A DNA stretch of 64,000 nt from Reinekea blandensis MED297 (GCF_000153185.1 NZ_CH724150.1:605417-669416), one strand, 5' to 3'; shown: positions 24,995 through 36,252, counted from the stretch's first letter. The notes: generated by a model from the sequence alone, not told the origin. Made by a program: numbers and translations.

Positions 24995-26200
24995 TCACTT
25001 CTCCAAAAAATCCATCGCGGCGCAAACGGTATAAAAAGAACCGCCAATAAACAAGGGCTCTCCGGGATGTTCACGATCCAGGACCGCCATCAGCTCTTCG
25101 ATCGTATCAGCCTGACACAGCACCGGTTGTGTTGTTCGGTCACCCAGCGCTTGTGCCGTCAGGCCTCTGGGGACATTAAGACTCACAGTACTGAGACTTA
25201 ACATAGCCGGCTGCAATGCCCGGATAAAACCATCACTGTCCTTATCGGCCAGCATCCCGAGGGCCACATGAAAACGCTCAGGCAGCAACTGACTGGCAAT
25301 ATATGCAGCTGCATGAGGGTTGTGCCCAACATCGACAATCACCCGACGACCTTGATGTTGAAACGACTGCAGACGACCCGGCACCGAGAGCGCCTGCAAA
25401 ACCGATGCGCACTCTTCGACCGGTAAAGACCAGGGTGACAGGGCGAAGGCTTGCAAGGCCGCGGCGGCATTCGCCCGTGGCAAACCCAGCGCTGATTGAC
25501 GTGTTTCACCGGTTTTCCAGTACAGCCGGTCATTGTTGAGACCATGCTCTTGTCCAAATGGATAAAGCTCAGCACCGACAGATTGGGCCGTGTTGAGCAC
25601 AGACTCAGGGACTTCCGAGCCAAGCACCAAGGGCCGCCCCGTTCGACAGATACCGGCTTTTTCCCGACCGATCTCTTCCAACGTATCACCCAGAAAACCC
25701 TGATGGTCCAGGCCCACGTTGGTTACCACGGCGATGTCAGGATCGATCAGATTAACCGCGTCTAACCGTCCTCCCAGACCAATCTCCAGCACCCAGGCGT
25801 CCAACTGCTCATGCTCAAAGACCCAGAACGCCGCCAATGTGGTGTATTCGAAGTAAGATAGTGAAACGTCACCGCGGGCTTGTTCAACGGCCTGGAAAGC
25901 TTCAACCAATAGCTGATCGGCAACCGGTTCATTATTGATGCGTATGCGTTCGTTGAATCGAAACAGATGAGGTGACGTATACAGCCCAACCTTTGCTCCG
26001 GCGCTCTGACAAAGCGCAGCAATGGCAGCACTGGTGGTGCCTTTGCCATTGGTACCGGCCACGGTCATTACGGTTGGCGGGGTCTTTTGCAGAAGCTCGG
26101 TGGCGACGCGTTTCAGGCGTTCGAGACCCAGTTCAATTTCGGTAGGATGAATGGCTTCGATGTACCGAAGCCATTCATTAAGATCAGTCGATCGGTGCAT
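24995..26200 (-). CDS. folC: Folylpolyglutamate/dihydrofolate synthase
   Basis: FolC adds glutamate to dihydropteroate and to reduced folates. The ATG at 26198-26200 gives 401 residues and overlaps accD by 17 bp. The N-terminal [23 protein letters not shown] is followed by the ATP loop [15 protein letters not shown] near residue 50. Also present are [14 protein letters not shown] and [24 protein letters not shown], and the C-terminal domain shows [10 protein letters not shown]. It is full length with all Mur-ligase-type motifs. Confidence 0.95.
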   Translation of the reverse strand: MHRSTDLNEWLRYIEAIHPTEIELGLERLKRVATELLQKTPPTVMTVAGTNGKGTTSAAIAALCQSAGAKVGLYTSPHLFRFNERIRINNEPVADQLLVEAFQAVEQARGDVSLSYFEYTTLAAFWVFEHEQLDAWVLEIGLGGRLDAVNLIDPDIAVVTNVGLDHQGFLGDTLEEIGREKAGICRTGRPLVLGSEVPESVLNTAQSVGAELYPFGQEHGLNNDRLYWKTGETRQSALGLPRANAAAALQAFALSPWSLPVEECASVLQALSVPGRLQSFQHQGRRVIVDVGHNPHAAAYIASQLLPERFHVALGMLADKDSDGFIRALQPAMLSLSTVSLNVPRGLTAQALGDRTTQPVLCQADTIEELMAVLDREHPGEPLFIGGSFYTVCAAMDFLEK

Positions 26201-27047
26201 GAACAAACTTTTTCAATAAGCCTGCCAGCTTTGGCCGGAGGTCATGACGGCGCACAATCATGTCCACCGCGCCTTTTTCCATCAGGAACTCACTGCGCTG
26301 AAAGCCCTCTGGCAACTTCTCTCGGACTGTCTGCTCAATGACACGGGGACCGGCAAAGCCAATCAGAGCGTTCGGTTCCGCGACATTTACGTCACCCAGC
26401 AAGGCTAAAGAAGCCGACACGCCACCAAAACAAGGGTCCAACATCACTGAAATGTAAGGCACCCCTTCCTGCTTCAGTTTTTCCAAAGCCGCACTGGTTT
26501 TGGACATCTGCATTAATGAAAACAGGGCTTCCTGCATACGTGCACCGCCCGATGTGGCAAAACATACAAATGGAACACGACGTGACAACGCCTGATTGGC
26601 CGCTTGTACGAACTTCTCGCCAACCACAGCGCCCATGGAACCGCCCATGAAGTTAAAGTCGAAAGCCGCAACAACGACGGGCAACCCTTCTACCGTTCCG
26701 GACATCGCCACCAGTGCATCGTTTTCACCGGTTTGTTTTTGAGCAGCGGTTAAGCGATCTTTATAACGCTTACTGTCACGAAACTTCAGCCGATCTTCCG
26801 GCGCGACCTGAGCGGCAATTTCTTCACGCCCTTCACTGTCTAGAAACATATCCAAACGACGTCGAGCGCCAATGCGCATGTGATGATCACATTTCGGACA
26901 GACATCCAGATTCTTTTCAAGTTCGGGCCGATACAGTACGGCACTGCACTTCGGACACTTTTTCCAGAGCCCTTCCGGTACGTTCGAACGGCCTTTGGCA
27001 TCGGATCGAATAATCGATGGAACGATTTTCTCCAACCAACTGCTCAT
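26184..27047 (-). CDS. accD: Acetyl-CoA carboxylase carboxyltransferase subunit beta
   Basis: AccD with AccA transfers the carboxyl group from biotin to acetyl-CoA, making malonyl-CoA for fatty acid synthesis. The 287-residue product has the N-terminal zinc finger CPKC...CPKC (residues about 34-56) and the carboxyltransferase domain with [16 protein letters not shown]. The oxyanion/CoA region is [18 protein letters not shown], followed by [16 protein letters not shown]. It is full length and heads the accD-folC-dedD unit. RNA binding by the zinc finger is known in E. coli and cannot be judged here. Confidence 0.97.
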   Translation of the reverse strand: MSSWLEKIVPSIIRSDAKGRSNVPEGLWKKCPKCSAVLYRPELEKNLDVCPKCDHHMRIGARRRLDMFLDSEGREEIAAQVAPEDRLKFRDSKRYKDRLTAAQKQTGENDALVAMSGTVEGLPVVVAAFDFNFMGGSMGAVVGEKFVQAANQALSRRVPFVCFATSGGARMQEALFSLMQMSKTSAALEKLKQEGVPYISVMLDPCFGGVSASLALLGDVNVAEPNALIGFAGPRVIEQTVREKLPEGFQRSEFLMEKGAVDMIVRRHDLRPKLAGLLKKFVHAPID

Positions 27048-27130
27048 ATTGTCCCCATCTTGGTGTATTGGTTCACGATCTATTATCTATGAATCTTGCC
27101 TGTTGTTTTACAACCGCGCAACGGACACAC

Positions 27131-27778
27131 TTATGAACTATTTTCACGGACCCACCCATCCGCACGGCGCACTTCACGGATAAAGGCGTCCATTCGCTCG
27201 GGCGACTTAACCCCCTTGGAGACCTCTATACCGCCGCTGACGTCCACTGCATAGGGTTTAATTGAGGACACCGCTTCATAAACATTGTCCGGTGCTAAGC
27301 CACCTGCCAAAAACAGTTTTGGCGCGATTGAAACGGGAATCAAGCCCCAGTCAAACGCCTGCCCGGTACCACCCGGTTGACCCTTCACATAGGCATCCAG
27401 CAGCAATCCATCGGCTTCCTGATGTTGTGCGCATGCACTTGTTAACTGTTGCTCGTCTTTCACGCGGATTGCTTTCAGATAGCGCGTACCGAATTGCTGA
27501 CAATAGTCGTGCGATTCATCCCCATGAAACTGAATCAGGTCGGCACGAGCTTCGCTCACCACTTCACGGACATAACCGGCATCGGCGTTAACAAATAACG
27601 TGACAACCGACACCCCCGGGGTGACCGCACTGACCAATGATTGAACATGCTCAATCGTGACAGAACGCGGACTGGGTGGGTAAAACACCATGCCGATCAG
27701 ATCAGCCCCCAACTCACAGGCGCTTTTTACGTCTTCGGCCCGAGTCATGCCACACATTTTAATACGGGTTTGCTTCAT
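27131..27778 (-). CDS. trpF: Phosphoribosylanthranilate isomerase
   Basis: TrpF catalyses the Amadori rearrangement in tryptophan synthesis. The 215-residue beta-alpha barrel keeps the general base Cys in RIKMCGMTRAED and the general acid Asp in LLLDAYVKGQPGGTGQAFDW. The phosphate sites are LAGGLAPDNVYEAV and DVSGGIEVSKGVKSPERM. It stands alone without other trp genes, in the trpF position between truA and accD that is usual in pseudomonad-like genomes. It starts 3 bp after the truA stop. Confidence 0.96.
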   Translation of the reverse strand: MKQTRIKMCGMTRAEDVKSACELGADLIGMVFYPPSPRSVTIEHVQSLVSAVTPGVSVVTLFVNADAGYVREVVSEARADLIQFHGDESHDYCQQFGTRYLKAIRVKDEQQLTSACAQHQEADGLLLDAYVKGQPGGTGQAFDWGLIPVSIAPKLFLAGGLAPDNVYEAVSSIKPYAVDVSGGIEVSKGVKSPERMDAFIREVRRADGWVRENSS

Positions 27779-27781
27779 AAT

Positions 27782-28642
27782 TTACACCGGGTCAAATAAG
27801 GACGTACTCGTCGACAAAATCGGCGAGAGAAAAGCGGGACCAGGATCTGCACTTGGCAAATCGCCAACATTGTAAGACGCTCGGACAAAGTACAGCCCGT
27901 TACCTTTTGCCGTCACACCGCCACGACGCCGGTCTTTATAATTTAGGACATCGGACGCCCAGTCAACGGGTTTTCGTCCACGCCCGATCGGCAACATCAC
28001 ACCGACCAGATTGCGCACCATATGATGCAAAAAGCCATCGGCGCGCGCTTGAATCACAATAAACTCACCAAATCGCGCGACTGTCAGCTCTCTGAGTGTT
28101 CGTACCGGTGAGTGGGCCTGACATTCGGCCGCACGAAAAGAACTGAAATCGTGTGTTCCCAGCAATCGATTGGCCGCTTGCTGCATCAGGCCAACGTCTA
28201 GTTCGTATTGCTCCCAGGTAGTAACTTCGTGTAACAAAGCAGATTTGACCCAATTATTGTGGATGATAAAGCGATAAGCACGTTCCTGCGCAGAAAAACG
28301 GGCATGAAAATGCTCATCCACCTGAGTCACCCATTTCACCGATATGTCGTCCGGTAAGCGGCCATTAATCCCCATTTTCCAACCATAGTCGCTGCGCTGA
28401 GCACGGGTATCGAAGTGGACGATCTGGTTCGTCGCATGGACGCCCGCATCCGTACGACCAGCCACAATTGTAGACACCGGTTCATCCGCCACCTTCGCTA
28501 TGGCCGCTTCGAGCGCCGCCTGTATCGTTGATACGCCGCTTTTTTGAATCTGCCAACCATGAAAAGCGGTACCCTTATATTCAAGGCACAGAACTATCCG
28601 ATGATGATCGGTTGGTCTTAAAAACGGGAAAACTTCACTCAT
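27782..28642 (-). CDS. truA: tRNA pseudouridine(38-40) synthase
   Basis: TruA modifies uridines 38-40 in the anticodon stem of many tRNAs. The 286-residue product has the catalytic Asp in AGRTDAGVHATNQIVHFDT near residue 60. Other conserved parts are EYKGTAFHGWQIQ, FHARFSAQERAYRFII and FLHHMVRNLVGVMLPIGRG. It follows the fimV terminator and probably has its own promoter in the 66-bp gap, or relies on incomplete termination. Confidence 0.95.
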   Translation of the reverse strand: MSEVFPFLRPTDHHRIVLCLEYKGTAFHGWQIQKSGVSTIQAALEAAIAKVADEPVSTIVAGRTDAGVHATNQIVHFDTRAQRSDYGWKMGINGRLPDDISVKWVTQVDEHFHARFSAQERAYRFIIHNNWVKSALLHEVTTWEQYELDVGLMQQAANRLLGTHDFSSFRAAECQAHSPVRTLRELTVARFGEFIVIQARADGFLHHMVRNLVGVMLPIGRGRKPVDWASDVLNYKDRRRGGVTAKGNGLYFVRASYNVGDLPSADPGPAFLSPILSTSTSLFDPV

Positions 28643-28660
28643 ACACTGACCACTAAACTA

Positions 28661-28686
28661 AAAAAGCCGCCCGTGGGCGGCTTTAA
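28661..28686 (-). terminator. Intrinsic terminator after fimV
   Basis: AAAGCCGCCC and GGGCGGCTTT pair perfectly around GT, with A/T runs on both sides. It lies between the fimV stop and the truA start and can act in both directions. Confidence 0.9.
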
Positions 28687-28708
28687 CCAAATCAAGAGCA
28701 CTCGCTCA

Positions 28709-31522
28709 TCAAAGCTGCGACATCAACTCCTGAGCCTGAGCTTTCTGCTCATCATTACCCTCTACAGCAACTTCTTCGAGAATGTCACGAGCACCATCTT
28801 TATCATCCATTTCGATGTAAGCCCGGGCAAGATCCAGCTTGGTACTGGCTTCATCGTTACCGGATAAGAAATCAAACTCATCGTCTTCCAGGTCTGCATC
28901 GCTGTCGAGGGAGTCAGCCAGCTGAGACAGCGCATCACCATCATCGGTTGATTCAGCTGCCGCAGGCGCAAAGGAATCCTCAACTTCGAAATCCAGGTCC
29001 GCATCTGGCTCGCCCGATTCAACCGAAGGCATGTCCAAATCGTCCGCGCTCTCGATATCCAAATCAAGACCGGTATCATCCAACTCCAAGGTTGGTTCTT
29101 CGGTCGCTTCGGCAGTACTTGAAGAATCTAACTCTTCAACACCACTCAGATCCAGATCGTCGTCTTCCAGACTCAACGACTCGTCGCCGAAATCCAGTGA
29201 CTCCAGATCTGATTCCGATTCAGTGTCATCGGCATCTTCAAGATCCAGCGAAAAGTCTAAATCATTGTCACTTGCAGACTCGGTTTCGGCACCAAAATCT
29301 GTTGTTTCAAGGTCTAAGGATTCATCTTCTAAGCTGAAATCAAGATCACTGCTGTCCGATGCTGGGGTTTCCGTTTCCAAATCACCCAAATCCAAACTGA
29401 AATCTAAATCATCATCGGTGCTGGAGGCTTCGCTTTCCGGCATCGAGTAATCTGAATCTGAACTGTCGGAAGCAGTTTCGGTTGCGGGCTGATCATCAAG
29501 ATCCATGGAGAAGTCTAGATCAGACGTCGTGCTGTCATTGACATCAGAGCCCAGGTCGAGATCGTCGCTGTCGTCCAGATCCATCGAAAAATCATCAAGA
29601 TCATCGGTCAACTCAACTGAATCGCTGCTACCGGCAATCGGCAATTTCGCTCTGAGGTCTTCAACCTCACGCTGCTGATCAGAACTCAGCGCCAGGCGAG
29701 ACTCCAACTCATTAAACGCATTTGAGTCACCTGTTTCCGCATACACTTCCAGAAGTTTGAGACCAACGTCGCTACGATCCGGGTGTTCAGAAAACGCTTC
29801 TTTGAGCTTCTCTTCGGCTTGATCGTACTTCTGGTAGGCCATGTACATCTCAGCTTCGACCACCGCATCCAGCGTTTCAGGCTCATCGGCGACCAAATCA
29901 TCGTCGAAATCATCTTCAACATCCGCCAGAAGGTCTTCATCGAAATCGGCCGTTAGCTCATTGGTTTCGGTGAACACCGGCTCTTCTTGAGCATTGATCT
30001 CATCCAAGGTTTGATCACCGCCGGCGCGCTTACTGCGAATATAGAGCGGCACAAGGATCAACAACAACAGGCCACCGCCGGTAATTGCCATATTAACGGT
30101 GCTGGCCATGACCCAATCCGAGGCTTTTCGCGACATGTCCTGAGCGAAACCGAGGATATTATCCAGCGTGGACTGTGGCGCTTGAGCAACTGGCTGCGGA
30201 GTCGGCTGTGGTTGAGGTTGCGGCTCTGGCTGCGCTGGTGTGCTGGCTTCGTTTGAGTCCGAGGTTGCAGGCATATCGGTTGCCGCAGCATCAGCACTCG
30301 GAGTTGTTTCTGCTGCACTGTCGGAAGCACTATCAGCAGGGGCCGTTGCGTCTTCAGCAGAGTCCTGTTCCTGACCCAATGCTTGCTGAACTTCGGCCAG
30401 ATCGGAGTTCTGAACATCCAGCAACCGCTCCATTATTGCGATTTGCTCTTGAAGTTCACTGACGCGCGACTCTAACTCATCACGCTCACGTTCAAATTGA
30501 TCGTTCAGCTCTTCAGCCACGGCCAACTGGTTTTGCAACTGATCGATGGTCGCCGCTGCTTCACCGGACGCTGTGGTGGAGCTGGAATCAGCATCGGCTG
30601 TCAGCTCAAGGTAACCGTCCGGATTCTTTTCAGCATCAGCCGATGGTAACGCTGAGGATGTTGAATCGGTTGCCGACAACTGAACTTCTGAAGCTTCGTT
30701 GACAGGCGCACGCAGATTCGGGGCAGCACCCTGGTTTTGTGCCTGCACTTCGGCAATGGCTTCATCCAGGCTTCGAGTCGAAATCTGACGACCATCCGGC
30801 AAGGTTAAGACGCTGCCAGCTTTAACTCGGTTGATATTGTTACCAAGGAACGCTTCCGGATTCAGGTCCTGAATAGCAAGCATGACCTGCTGAGGGGAAT
30901 AATTTCCACGTCCGGGTACCTTAAGTGCGATTTCCCACAGCGTGTCATTTCGCTGGACCCGATACTGGCCTTCCGGCAGATTATCTTCACGTGGTTCCAC
31001 GGCAGGTGTCGTCGCAACGGTTTCAGTGGACTCAGCACCGGAAACCACCGTTGTCGTGACAAGATCAGAAGCCTGGTTGTTTGACGATGGTTCAACAACC
31101 AGCGCGTCCACGGATAAGCCGGTATCAAAGACCGGAGGGTCCAACAATACGGTGTATTCTTTCAGCAACCGACCGCCGGGCCAGTTTACTTCAACCAGAA
31201 AATTCAGAAACGGTTCACGAACCGCCTGACTGGTATTCAGGGTAATTACCGTTTTACCGGCTTCATTTTCCCGAACTCGAAACTGAATATTGGAAAGGAA
31301 AAAACTGCGCTCAACGCCTGCCCGTCGAAAATCGTCGTTGCTTGCCAGAGTCGGCAGTATTTCTCCGGCCGTCAATCCCTGAAGCTGGATCAGTTCAATT
31401 TCGGCTTCCAGAGGGTCATTAAGGTTTGATTTGACTTCGATGTCACCCAACCCTAACCCAAATGCTGAGCCGATAAATGACATGACGGTCAGAAATACTA
31501 CAAACGCCTGTTTTTTTACCAT
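28709..31522 (-). CDS. fimV: FimV polar scaffold protein
   Basis: FimV is an inner-membrane, peptidoglycan-binding polar organiser needed for type IV pilus assembly and twitching in Pseudomonas. The 937-residue product has a signal peptide (residues 1-22), the FimV N-domain (LGLGDIEVKSNLNDPLEAEIEL), and a LysM motif near 195-250 (YRVQRNDTLWEIALKV). A coiled coil spans about 320-375, and a membrane helix (MAITGGGLLLLILVPLYI) follows a Pro/Gln-rich stretch. A long acidic cytoplasmic region repeats DLDFSLDL-type units. The C-terminal TPR-like FimV domain is AYIEMDDKDGARDILEEV. AAGGA precedes the ATG. The acidic repeats vary between relatives. Confidence 0.95.
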   Translation of the reverse strand: MVKKQAFVVFLTVMSFIGSAFGLGLGDIEVKSNLNDPLEAEIELIQLQGLTAGEILPTLASNDDFRRAGVERSFFLSNIQFRVRENEAGKTVITLNTSQAVREPFLNFLVEVNWPGGRLLKEYTVLLDPPVFDTGLSVDALVVEPSSNNQASDLVTTTVVSGAESTETVATTPAVEPREDNLPEGQYRVQRNDTLWEIALKVPGRGNYSPQQVMLAIQDLNPEAFLGNNINRVKAGSVLTLPDGRQISTRSLDEAIAEVQAQNQGAAPNLRAPVNEASEVQLSATDSTSSALPSADAEKNPDGYLELTADADSSSTTASGEAAATIDQLQNQLAVAEELNDQFERERDELESRVSELQEQIAIMERLLDVQNSDLAEVQQALGQEQDSAEDATAPADSASDSAAETTPSADAAATDMPATSDSNEASTPAQPEPQPQPQPTPQPVAQAPQSTLDNILGFAQDMSRKASDWVMASTVNMAITGGGLLLLILVPLYIRSKRAGGDQTLDEINAQEEPVFTETNELTADFDEDLLADVEDDFDDDLVADEPETLDAVVEAEMYMAYQKYDQAEEKLKEAFSEHPDRSDVGLKLLEVYAETGDSNAFNELESRLALSSDQQREVEDLRAKLPIAGSSDSVELTDDLDDFSMDLDDSDDLDLGSDVNDSTTSDLDFSMDLDDQPATETASDSSDSDYSMPESEASSTDDDLDFSLDLGDLETETPASDSSDLDFSLEDESLDLETTDFGAETESASDNDLDFSLDLEDADDTESESDLESLDFGDESLSLEDDDLDLSGVEELDSSSTAEATEEPTLELDDTGLDLDIESADDLDMPSVESGEPDADLDFEVEDSFAPAAAESTDDGDALSQLADSLDSDADLEDDEFDFLSGNDEASTKLDLARAYIEMDDKDGARDILEEVAVEGNDEQKAQAQELMSQL

Positions 31523-31891
31523 AATCCTTTTTCCCTATCTCCAATTTGACCATCAATGCCGAAGCTGAGAGCGTATTGAAGAGGAATCTCTTTTTTTATT
31601 AAACCGAAACGAGATTAAGTGAGAACCAGTTCTCATTTAAGATCGCTACGACGAATTCAGCTGCAACTAAATGTAGAAAGCACATTACAAACTGCGGCTA
31701 AGTATTATTTATAAAAGGACTTTTAGCAACTAGGGGGTGTCTCAACTTCCGGTTTTTATCGCCAAAATTTGACACCGTACTCAGCAAAAAGGCGGCCCTA
31801 TTGGACCGCCTTTTTAGACAAGCTTATGAAAAACAAAGATTTTTTTCCGAAAAATGGTCTAATCTTTGCCGAATGCACTGAATCAGCTTTT
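31523..31891. other. fimV-asd intergenic region with palindrome
   Basis: This 369-bp stretch contains no gene. It holds the fimV leader, a 16-base inverted repeat (TGAGAAC-CA-GTTCTCA, 31620-31635) about 100 bp upstream of the fimV ATG, and the asd terminator. No confident -35/-10 pair for fimV is seen. The palindrome is a candidate operator. Confidence 0.5.
31785..31817 (-). terminator. Intrinsic terminator after the leu-asd operon
   Basis: AAAAAGGCGG (31786-31795) and CCGCCTTTTT (31806-31815) form a 10-bp stem with a 10-nt loop, followed by T residues on either strand. It closes leuC-leuD-leuB-asd and separates it from fimV. Confidence 0.85.
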
Positions 31892-33013
31892 TTATTGAAG
31901 GTCGCCCTTCAAAATCGCCAGCATTCGCCGTAATGGCTCTGCTGCGCCCCACAAGAGCTGATCTCCGACAGTAAATGCACTAATATAGCCTTTACCCATG
32001 GTCAGTTCACGTACCCGACCGACCGGAATGTTCATCGTGCCGGTCACTTCGGCCGGCGTCAGTCGCTGCATACTCTGATCACGGTCATTCTCTACGTAGC
32101 TGACCCACTCATTAGCGCCATCAAGCAGCTGACCAATGGTTTCCAAAGAAACATCCTGCTTCAACTTAATGGTCATGGCCTGTGAATGGCACCGCATGGC
32201 ACCAACACGTACACAAAGCCCATCGATCGGGACCGGTGAATCAGCTCGTCCCAGAATCTTGTTGGCTTCAACCTGTGCTTTCCATTCTTCTTTACTTTGA
32301 CCCGAAGGCATGGCTTTGTCGATCCATGGAATCAGGCTGCCGGCCAACGGCACGCCAAATTGATCCGTCGGGTAGCCATCTGAGCGAATGTGCTCGGCGA
32401 CAGTACGGTCAAGTTCCAGCACGGCACTCGCCGGGTCATCCAACAGAGACTGAGCCGACTGATGAATCGAGCCCATCTGTGCAATCAGTTCGCGCATGTT
32501 CTTCGCACCGGCACCGGAAGCCGCCTGGTAGGTCATCGGTGAAACCCACTCAATGAGATTTTCTCGGAACAGTCCGTGCAGTCCGAGTAACATGAGGCTA
32601 ACGGTACAGTTGCCACCAACAAAGGTCTTAACCCCCTGCTCAATGCCCTGATCAATTTGCGCTCGGTTGACCGGATCGAGAACGATGATGGAGTCATCCG
32701 CCATGCGCAGCGACGATGCCGCGTCGATCCAGTAACCATTCCAACCCTTATCACGTAACGGCTGATAAACCTCAGAAGTATAATCGCCGCCCTGACAGGT
32801 AATGATTGCATCACAGGCCGCCAGTGCAGAAAGATCCGTCGCATCCTGCAGTACCGATGCACCCTGACCCACATCTGGTGCCGCCTGACCTGTTTGACTG
32901 GTGGTAAAAAATACCGGCTCAATTCCATTAAAATCATTCTCTTCACGCAACCGCTGCATGAGCACTGAGCCGACCATTCCTCGCCAACCCACAAATCCTA
33001 CTGTTAAAGACAT
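31892..33013 (-). CDS. asd: Aspartate-semialdehyde dehydrogenase
   Basis: Asd reduces aspartyl phosphate to the semialdehyde, feeding lysine, diaminopimelate, threonine and methionine synthesis. The 373-residue product is of the enteric long type. NADP binding is [17 protein letters not shown], the catalytic Cys lies in [18 protein letters not shown] near residue 135, and the substrate region is [16 protein letters not shown]. It begins 1 bp after leuB, so it is the last gene of the leucine operon transcript. Confidence 0.96.
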   Translation of the reverse strand: MSLTVGFVGWRGMVGSVLMQRLREENDFNGIEPVFFTTSQTGQAAPDVGQGASVLQDATDLSALAACDAIITCQGGDYTSEVYQPLRDKGWNGYWIDAASSLRMADDSIIVLDPVNRAQIDQGIEQGVKTFVGGNCTVSLMLLGLHGLFRENLIEWVSPMTYQAASGAGAKNMRELIAQMGSIHQSAQSLLDDPASAVLELDRTVAEHIRSDGYPTDQFGVPLAGSLIPWIDKAMPSGQSKEEWKAQVEANKILGRADSPVPIDGLCVRVGAMRCHSQAMTIKLKQDVSLETIGQLLDGANEWVSYVENDRDQSMQRLTPAEVTGTMNIPVGRVRELTMGKGYISAFTVGDQLLWGAAEPLRRMLAILKGDLQ

Positions 33014-33014
33014 A

Positions 33015-34103
33015 TCAAACCTCTTTCGCGTTAAGTGCCGCTAGAACGGCGTCACCCATTTCTTCGGTGGTGACTTTTTGTTTGCCATCGGCATGGATAT
33101 CAGCGGTACGCAACCCCTGATCCAAGACCTGACCGACGGCGGCTTCGATCGCTTCGGCCGCTTCAGCGGCATCCAGCGAGTATCGCAACATCATGGCAAC
33201 GGACAGAATCGTCGCCAATGGATTGGCCAGATTCTGACCTGCGATATCGGGTGCGGAACCGTGTATTGGTTCGTACATCCCTTTATTATTCTCATCTAAC
33301 GATGCCGACGGCAGCATACCAATTGAGCCAGTCAACATCGCCGCACAATCAGAGAGGATATCACCAAACATGTTGCCGGTGACCATCACATCAAATTGCT
33401 TTGGTGCCCGAACCAGCTGCATGGCCGCGTTATCGACATACATGTGGCTGAGTTCGACATCCGGATACTCTGCGGCTAACTCGTTCATGATCTCGCGCCA
33501 TAGCACGGTCACTTCAAGCACATTCGCTTTATCGACAGAGCACAGGCGACCGCCACGCCTACGTGCAGCGTCAAATGCCATACGGCCAATCCGGCGGATT
33601 TCCGACTCCGAATAAACGTAGGTGTTAAAGCCTTCACGTTCGCCGTTTTCCAACTCACGAATGCCGCGCGGCTGACCAAAATAAATGCCTCCGGTCAGTT
33701 CACGAACAATCAGCAAGTCCAGGCCAGAGACCAGTTCTGGCTTCAGAGAACTGGCATCCGCCAACTGAGGATACAAGATGGCCGGGCGCAGATTGCCAAA
33801 CAGGTTCAGCTCAGAACGCAATCCCAACAGGCCTTTTTCCGGACGCTTCGCCATTTCCAGGCCATCCCATTTCGGACCGCCGACCGCGCCCAGCAGAATG
33901 GCGTCTGCGGCTTTCGCCTTAGACAGCGTCGCTTCAGGTAAAGGCACTCCGTCGGCGTCAATGGCACTGCCACCGACCAGCGCATGGTCCGTATCAATAC
34001 CCAACTGAAAGCGATCATTGACAGACGCCAACACACGCTCGGCCTGCGCCACAATTTCCGGTCCGATTCCATCTCCGGGCAAAATCAATACGTTGCGGGA
34101 CAT
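33015..34103 (-). CDS. leuB: 3-isopropylmalate dehydrogenase
   Basis: LeuB oxidatively decarboxylates 3-isopropylmalate using NAD, the third leucine-specific step. The 362-residue product starts [15 protein letters not shown]. It carries GAVGGPKWD, the substrate arginines in [15 protein letters not shown] and [13 protein letters not shown], and the metal site [36 protein letters not shown] is also intact. It follows leuD by 11 bp. Confidence 0.97.
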   Translation of the reverse strand: MSRNVLILPGDGIGPEIVAQAERVLASVNDRFQLGIDTDHALVGGSAIDADGVPLPEATLSKAKAADAILLGAVGGPKWDGLEMAKRPEKGLLGLRSELNLFGNLRPAILYPQLADASSLKPELVSGLDLLIVRELTGGIYFGQPRGIRELENGEREGFNTYVYSESEIRRIGRMAFDAARRRGGRLCSVDKANVLEVTVLWREIMNELAAEYPDVELSHMYVDNAAMQLVRAPKQFDVMVTGNMFGDILSDCAAMLTGSIGMLPSASLDENNKGMYEPIHGSAPDIAGQNLANPLATILSVAMMLRYSLDAAEAAEAIEAAVGQVLDQGLRTADIHADGKQKVTTEEMGDAVLAALNAKEV

Positions 34104-34114
34104 AAGCTCTCCTG

Positions 34115-34762
34115 TTATTTAATCTGCCCGAACACCCAGGGATGTACCTGGGCACGTTTATCTTCATACTGCCGAATGGCGTCCGCATCCTGAAGTGTCA
34201 GGGCGATGTCATCAAGCCCGTTCAACAAACAATGTTTACGGAATGCATCCACCTCAAAAGGCACTGTGTTGTCCTGCGCATCACGAATGACCTGATTCGG
34301 CAAATCTACGGTCAGTGAAAATCCAGGCTGTGCCGCCATTTCACTGAACCATTGATCAATCTGCGTGGCGTCGACCACGATGGGCAAAATGCCATTTTTA
34401 AAACAGTTGTTATAAAAAATATCGGCGAAACTGCTGGCAATAACAACACGGAACCCATAGTCCTCTAACGCCCAGGGCGCGTGTTCACGACTGGATCCGC
34501 AACCAAAATTCGCACGGTTCAGTAAAATACTGGCTCCCTTATAGCGTTCTTGGTTCAACGGAAAATCCGGGTTCAACGGCCGCGATGCGTTGTCCATGCC
34601 TGGCTGGCCTTCGTCGAGATAACGCAACTCATCGAACAGGTTGGGACCAAAACCACTGCGCTTAATAGATTTAAGAAACTGTTTTGGAATGATCATGTCG
34701 GTGTCGACATTCGATCGATCCATCGGAGCCACCAGCCCCTCGACAACGGTCAATGCTTTCAT
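34115..34762 (-). CDS. leuD: 3-isopropylmalate dehydratase small subunit
   Basis: LeuD pairs with LeuC to isomerise 2- to 3-isopropylmalate. The 215-residue swivel-domain protein begins [30 protein letters not shown]. It shows the signature [24 protein letters not shown], followed by [17 protein letters not shown] sequence (here [19 protein letters not shown]). Its start overlaps leuC by 4 bp (ATGA), so translation is coupled. Confidence 0.97.
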   Translation of the reverse strand: MKALTVVEGLVAPMDRSNVDTDMIIPKQFLKSIKRSGFGPNLFDELRYLDEGQPGMDNASRPLNPDFPLNQERYKGASILLNRANFGCGSSREHAPWALEDYGFRVVIASSFADIFYNNCFKNGILPIVVDATQIDQWFSEMAAQPGFSLTVDLPNQVIRDAQDNTVPFEVDAFRKHCLLNGLDDIALTLQDADAIRQYEDKRAQVHPWVFGQIK

Positions 34763-36186
34763 TGGGCGACCTCCTGTTCTGCAATATTGACAAAGTGTCC
34801 TGCGATCGCGGCAGCCGCCGCCATAGCCGGACTCACCAAATGGGTCCGCCCCCCAAAACCCTGACGCCCTTCAAAGTTCCGGTTAGAAGTTGAGGCACAA
34901 TGCTCACCCTGCCCTAACTTATCGGCATTCATCGCCAAACACATCGAACAGCCAGGCTCTCGCCATTCAAATCCTGCCTCGGTGAAAATCTTATCCAACC
35001 CTTCCGCCTCGGCCTGTTTCTTTACTAAGCCACTACCTGGCACCACCAAGGCCTGTTTAAGCGACGAGGCAACCTGCTGACCCTTAGCAACGGCAGCCGC
35101 AGCACGCAAATCTTCAATTCTTGAATTGGTGCAGGAACCGATAAACACACGATCGAGCTGGATATCGGAAATTTTCTGATCGGCTTTCAGTCCCATGTAC
35201 TCGAGCGCCCGTTCAATACCGGCTTTTTTAACAGGATCGTCGGCCTGTTCTGGATTGGGCACCTGAGCAGAGACGCCAAGGACCATTTCCGGCGACGTTC
35301 CCCAGGTCACCTGAGGTTCAATATCTTCCGCATCGAGGACCAGTTCATGATCAAAATGTGCGTCGGCATCGCTGACCAGAGTCTCCCAATAAGCGACTGC
35401 CTGATCCCAGAGTTCACCGGTTGGCGCAAACGGCCGACCCTTAAAGTAATCAATCGTTGTCTGATCGACGGCTACCATACCGGCCCGTGCGCCCGCTTCG
35501 ATGGCCATATTACAAACCGTCATCCGTCCTTCCATCGACAACGCTTCAATCGCAGTTCCGGCAAACTCGATCGCGCAACCGGTGCCGCCAGCCGTGCCGA
35601 TTTTCCCGATGATGTACAAAACGATGTCTTTGGCGGTCACACCGTTACGAACCTGCCCATCGACACGAATGCGCATGTTCTTCATTTTTCGCTGGATAAG
35701 ACACTGAGTCGCCAGAACGTGCTCAACCTCAGATGTACCGATACCGAAAGCCAGCGCGCCCATTGCACCATGCGTCGAGGTGTGCGAATCGCCACAGACG
35801 ATGGTCATTCCCGGCAGGGTTGCGCCCTGCTCCGGCCCCATGACATGCACAATGCCCTGAGATTCACTGCCCATATCAAACTCACGGACACCGAAGTGCG
35901 AGCAGTTGTCATCCAGAGTCTTCACCTGAATCCGGGAGGTTTCATCGGCGATGCCGTCGATACCGCTGCGCCGCTCGATCACCGTTGTGGGTACGTTGTG
36001 ATCCGGGGTGGCGATGTTGGTGTCTAACCGCCAGGGTTTCCGACCAGCTAAACGCAGACCTTCAAACGCCTGTGGCGATGTCACTTCATGCAGCAACTGA
36101 CGATCAATGTAGATTAACGCCGTCCCGTCTTCTCGTTGACTGACAACATGCGCGTCCCAGAGTTTGTCGTAAAGAGTCTGTGCCAT
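34759..36186 (-). CDS. leuC: 3-isopropylmalate dehydratase large subunit
   Basis: LeuC carries the [4Fe-4S] cluster of isopropylmalate isomerase. The ATG at 36184-36186 gives 475 residues beginning [15 protein letters not shown], preceded by an AGGT ribosome site. Extending to 36276 would run into the promoter and is rejected. Cluster cysteines are in [18 protein letters not shown] and [16 protein letters not shown]. Catalytic-region sequences [21 protein letters not shown] and [12 protein letters not shown] are present. It is first in leuC-leuD-leuB-asd, with a LysR gene divergent from it. Confidence 0.96.
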   Translation of the reverse strand: MAQTLYDKLWDAHVVSQREDGTALIYIDRQLLHEVTSPQAFEGLRLAGRKPWRLDTNIATPDHNVPTTVIERRSGIDGIADETSRIQVKTLDDNCSHFGVREFDMGSESQGIVHVMGPEQGATLPGMTIVCGDSHTSTHGAMGALAFGIGTSEVEHVLATQCLIQRKMKNMRIRVDGQVRNGVTAKDIVLYIIGKIGTAGGTGCAIEFAGTAIEALSMEGRMTVCNMAIEAGARAGMVAVDQTTIDYFKGRPFAPTGELWDQAVAYWETLVSDADAHFDHELVLDAEDIEPQVTWGTSPEMVLGVSAQVPNPEQADDPVKKAGIERALEYMGLKADQKISDIQLDRVFIGSCTNSRIEDLRAAAAVAKGQQVASSLKQALVVPGSGLVKKQAEAEGLDKIFTEAGFEWREPGCSMCLAMNADKLGQGEHCASTSNRNFEGRQGFGGRTHLVSPAMAAAAAIAGHFVNIAEQEVAQ

Positions 36187-36224
36187 TTTTGTGCTTACCT
36201 GCGGCTGACGAAACAATGGGCTCC

Positions 36225-36252
36225 ATTTTAATTGGACACACCAATAATTCAA
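36225..36252 (-). promoter_or_regulatory. leuC promoter with LysR-type operator in the spacer
   Basis: TTGAAT (36247-36252) and TAAAAT (36225-36230) are 16 bp apart. The spacer is filled by ATTGG-ACACA-CCAAT (36231-36245), a perfect 5-5-5 inverted repeat that satisfies the T-N11-A rule for LysR sites. A second dyad, AATAA-N7-TTATT, covers the -35 side. On the plus strand TATTAT at 36256-36261 could be the -10 of the divergent LysR gene. Confidence 0.65.

Noticed and set aside
29031..29450. Serine-rich plus-strand frame opposite fimV
   Set aside because: It arises from reading the acidic Asp/Ser/Leu repeats of fimV backwards; fimV is full length with all domains.
35347..36027. A 226-codon plus-strand open frame inside leuC
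   Set aside because: Antisense to conserved leuC; composition is that of a reverse-strand shadow and no start signal is present.
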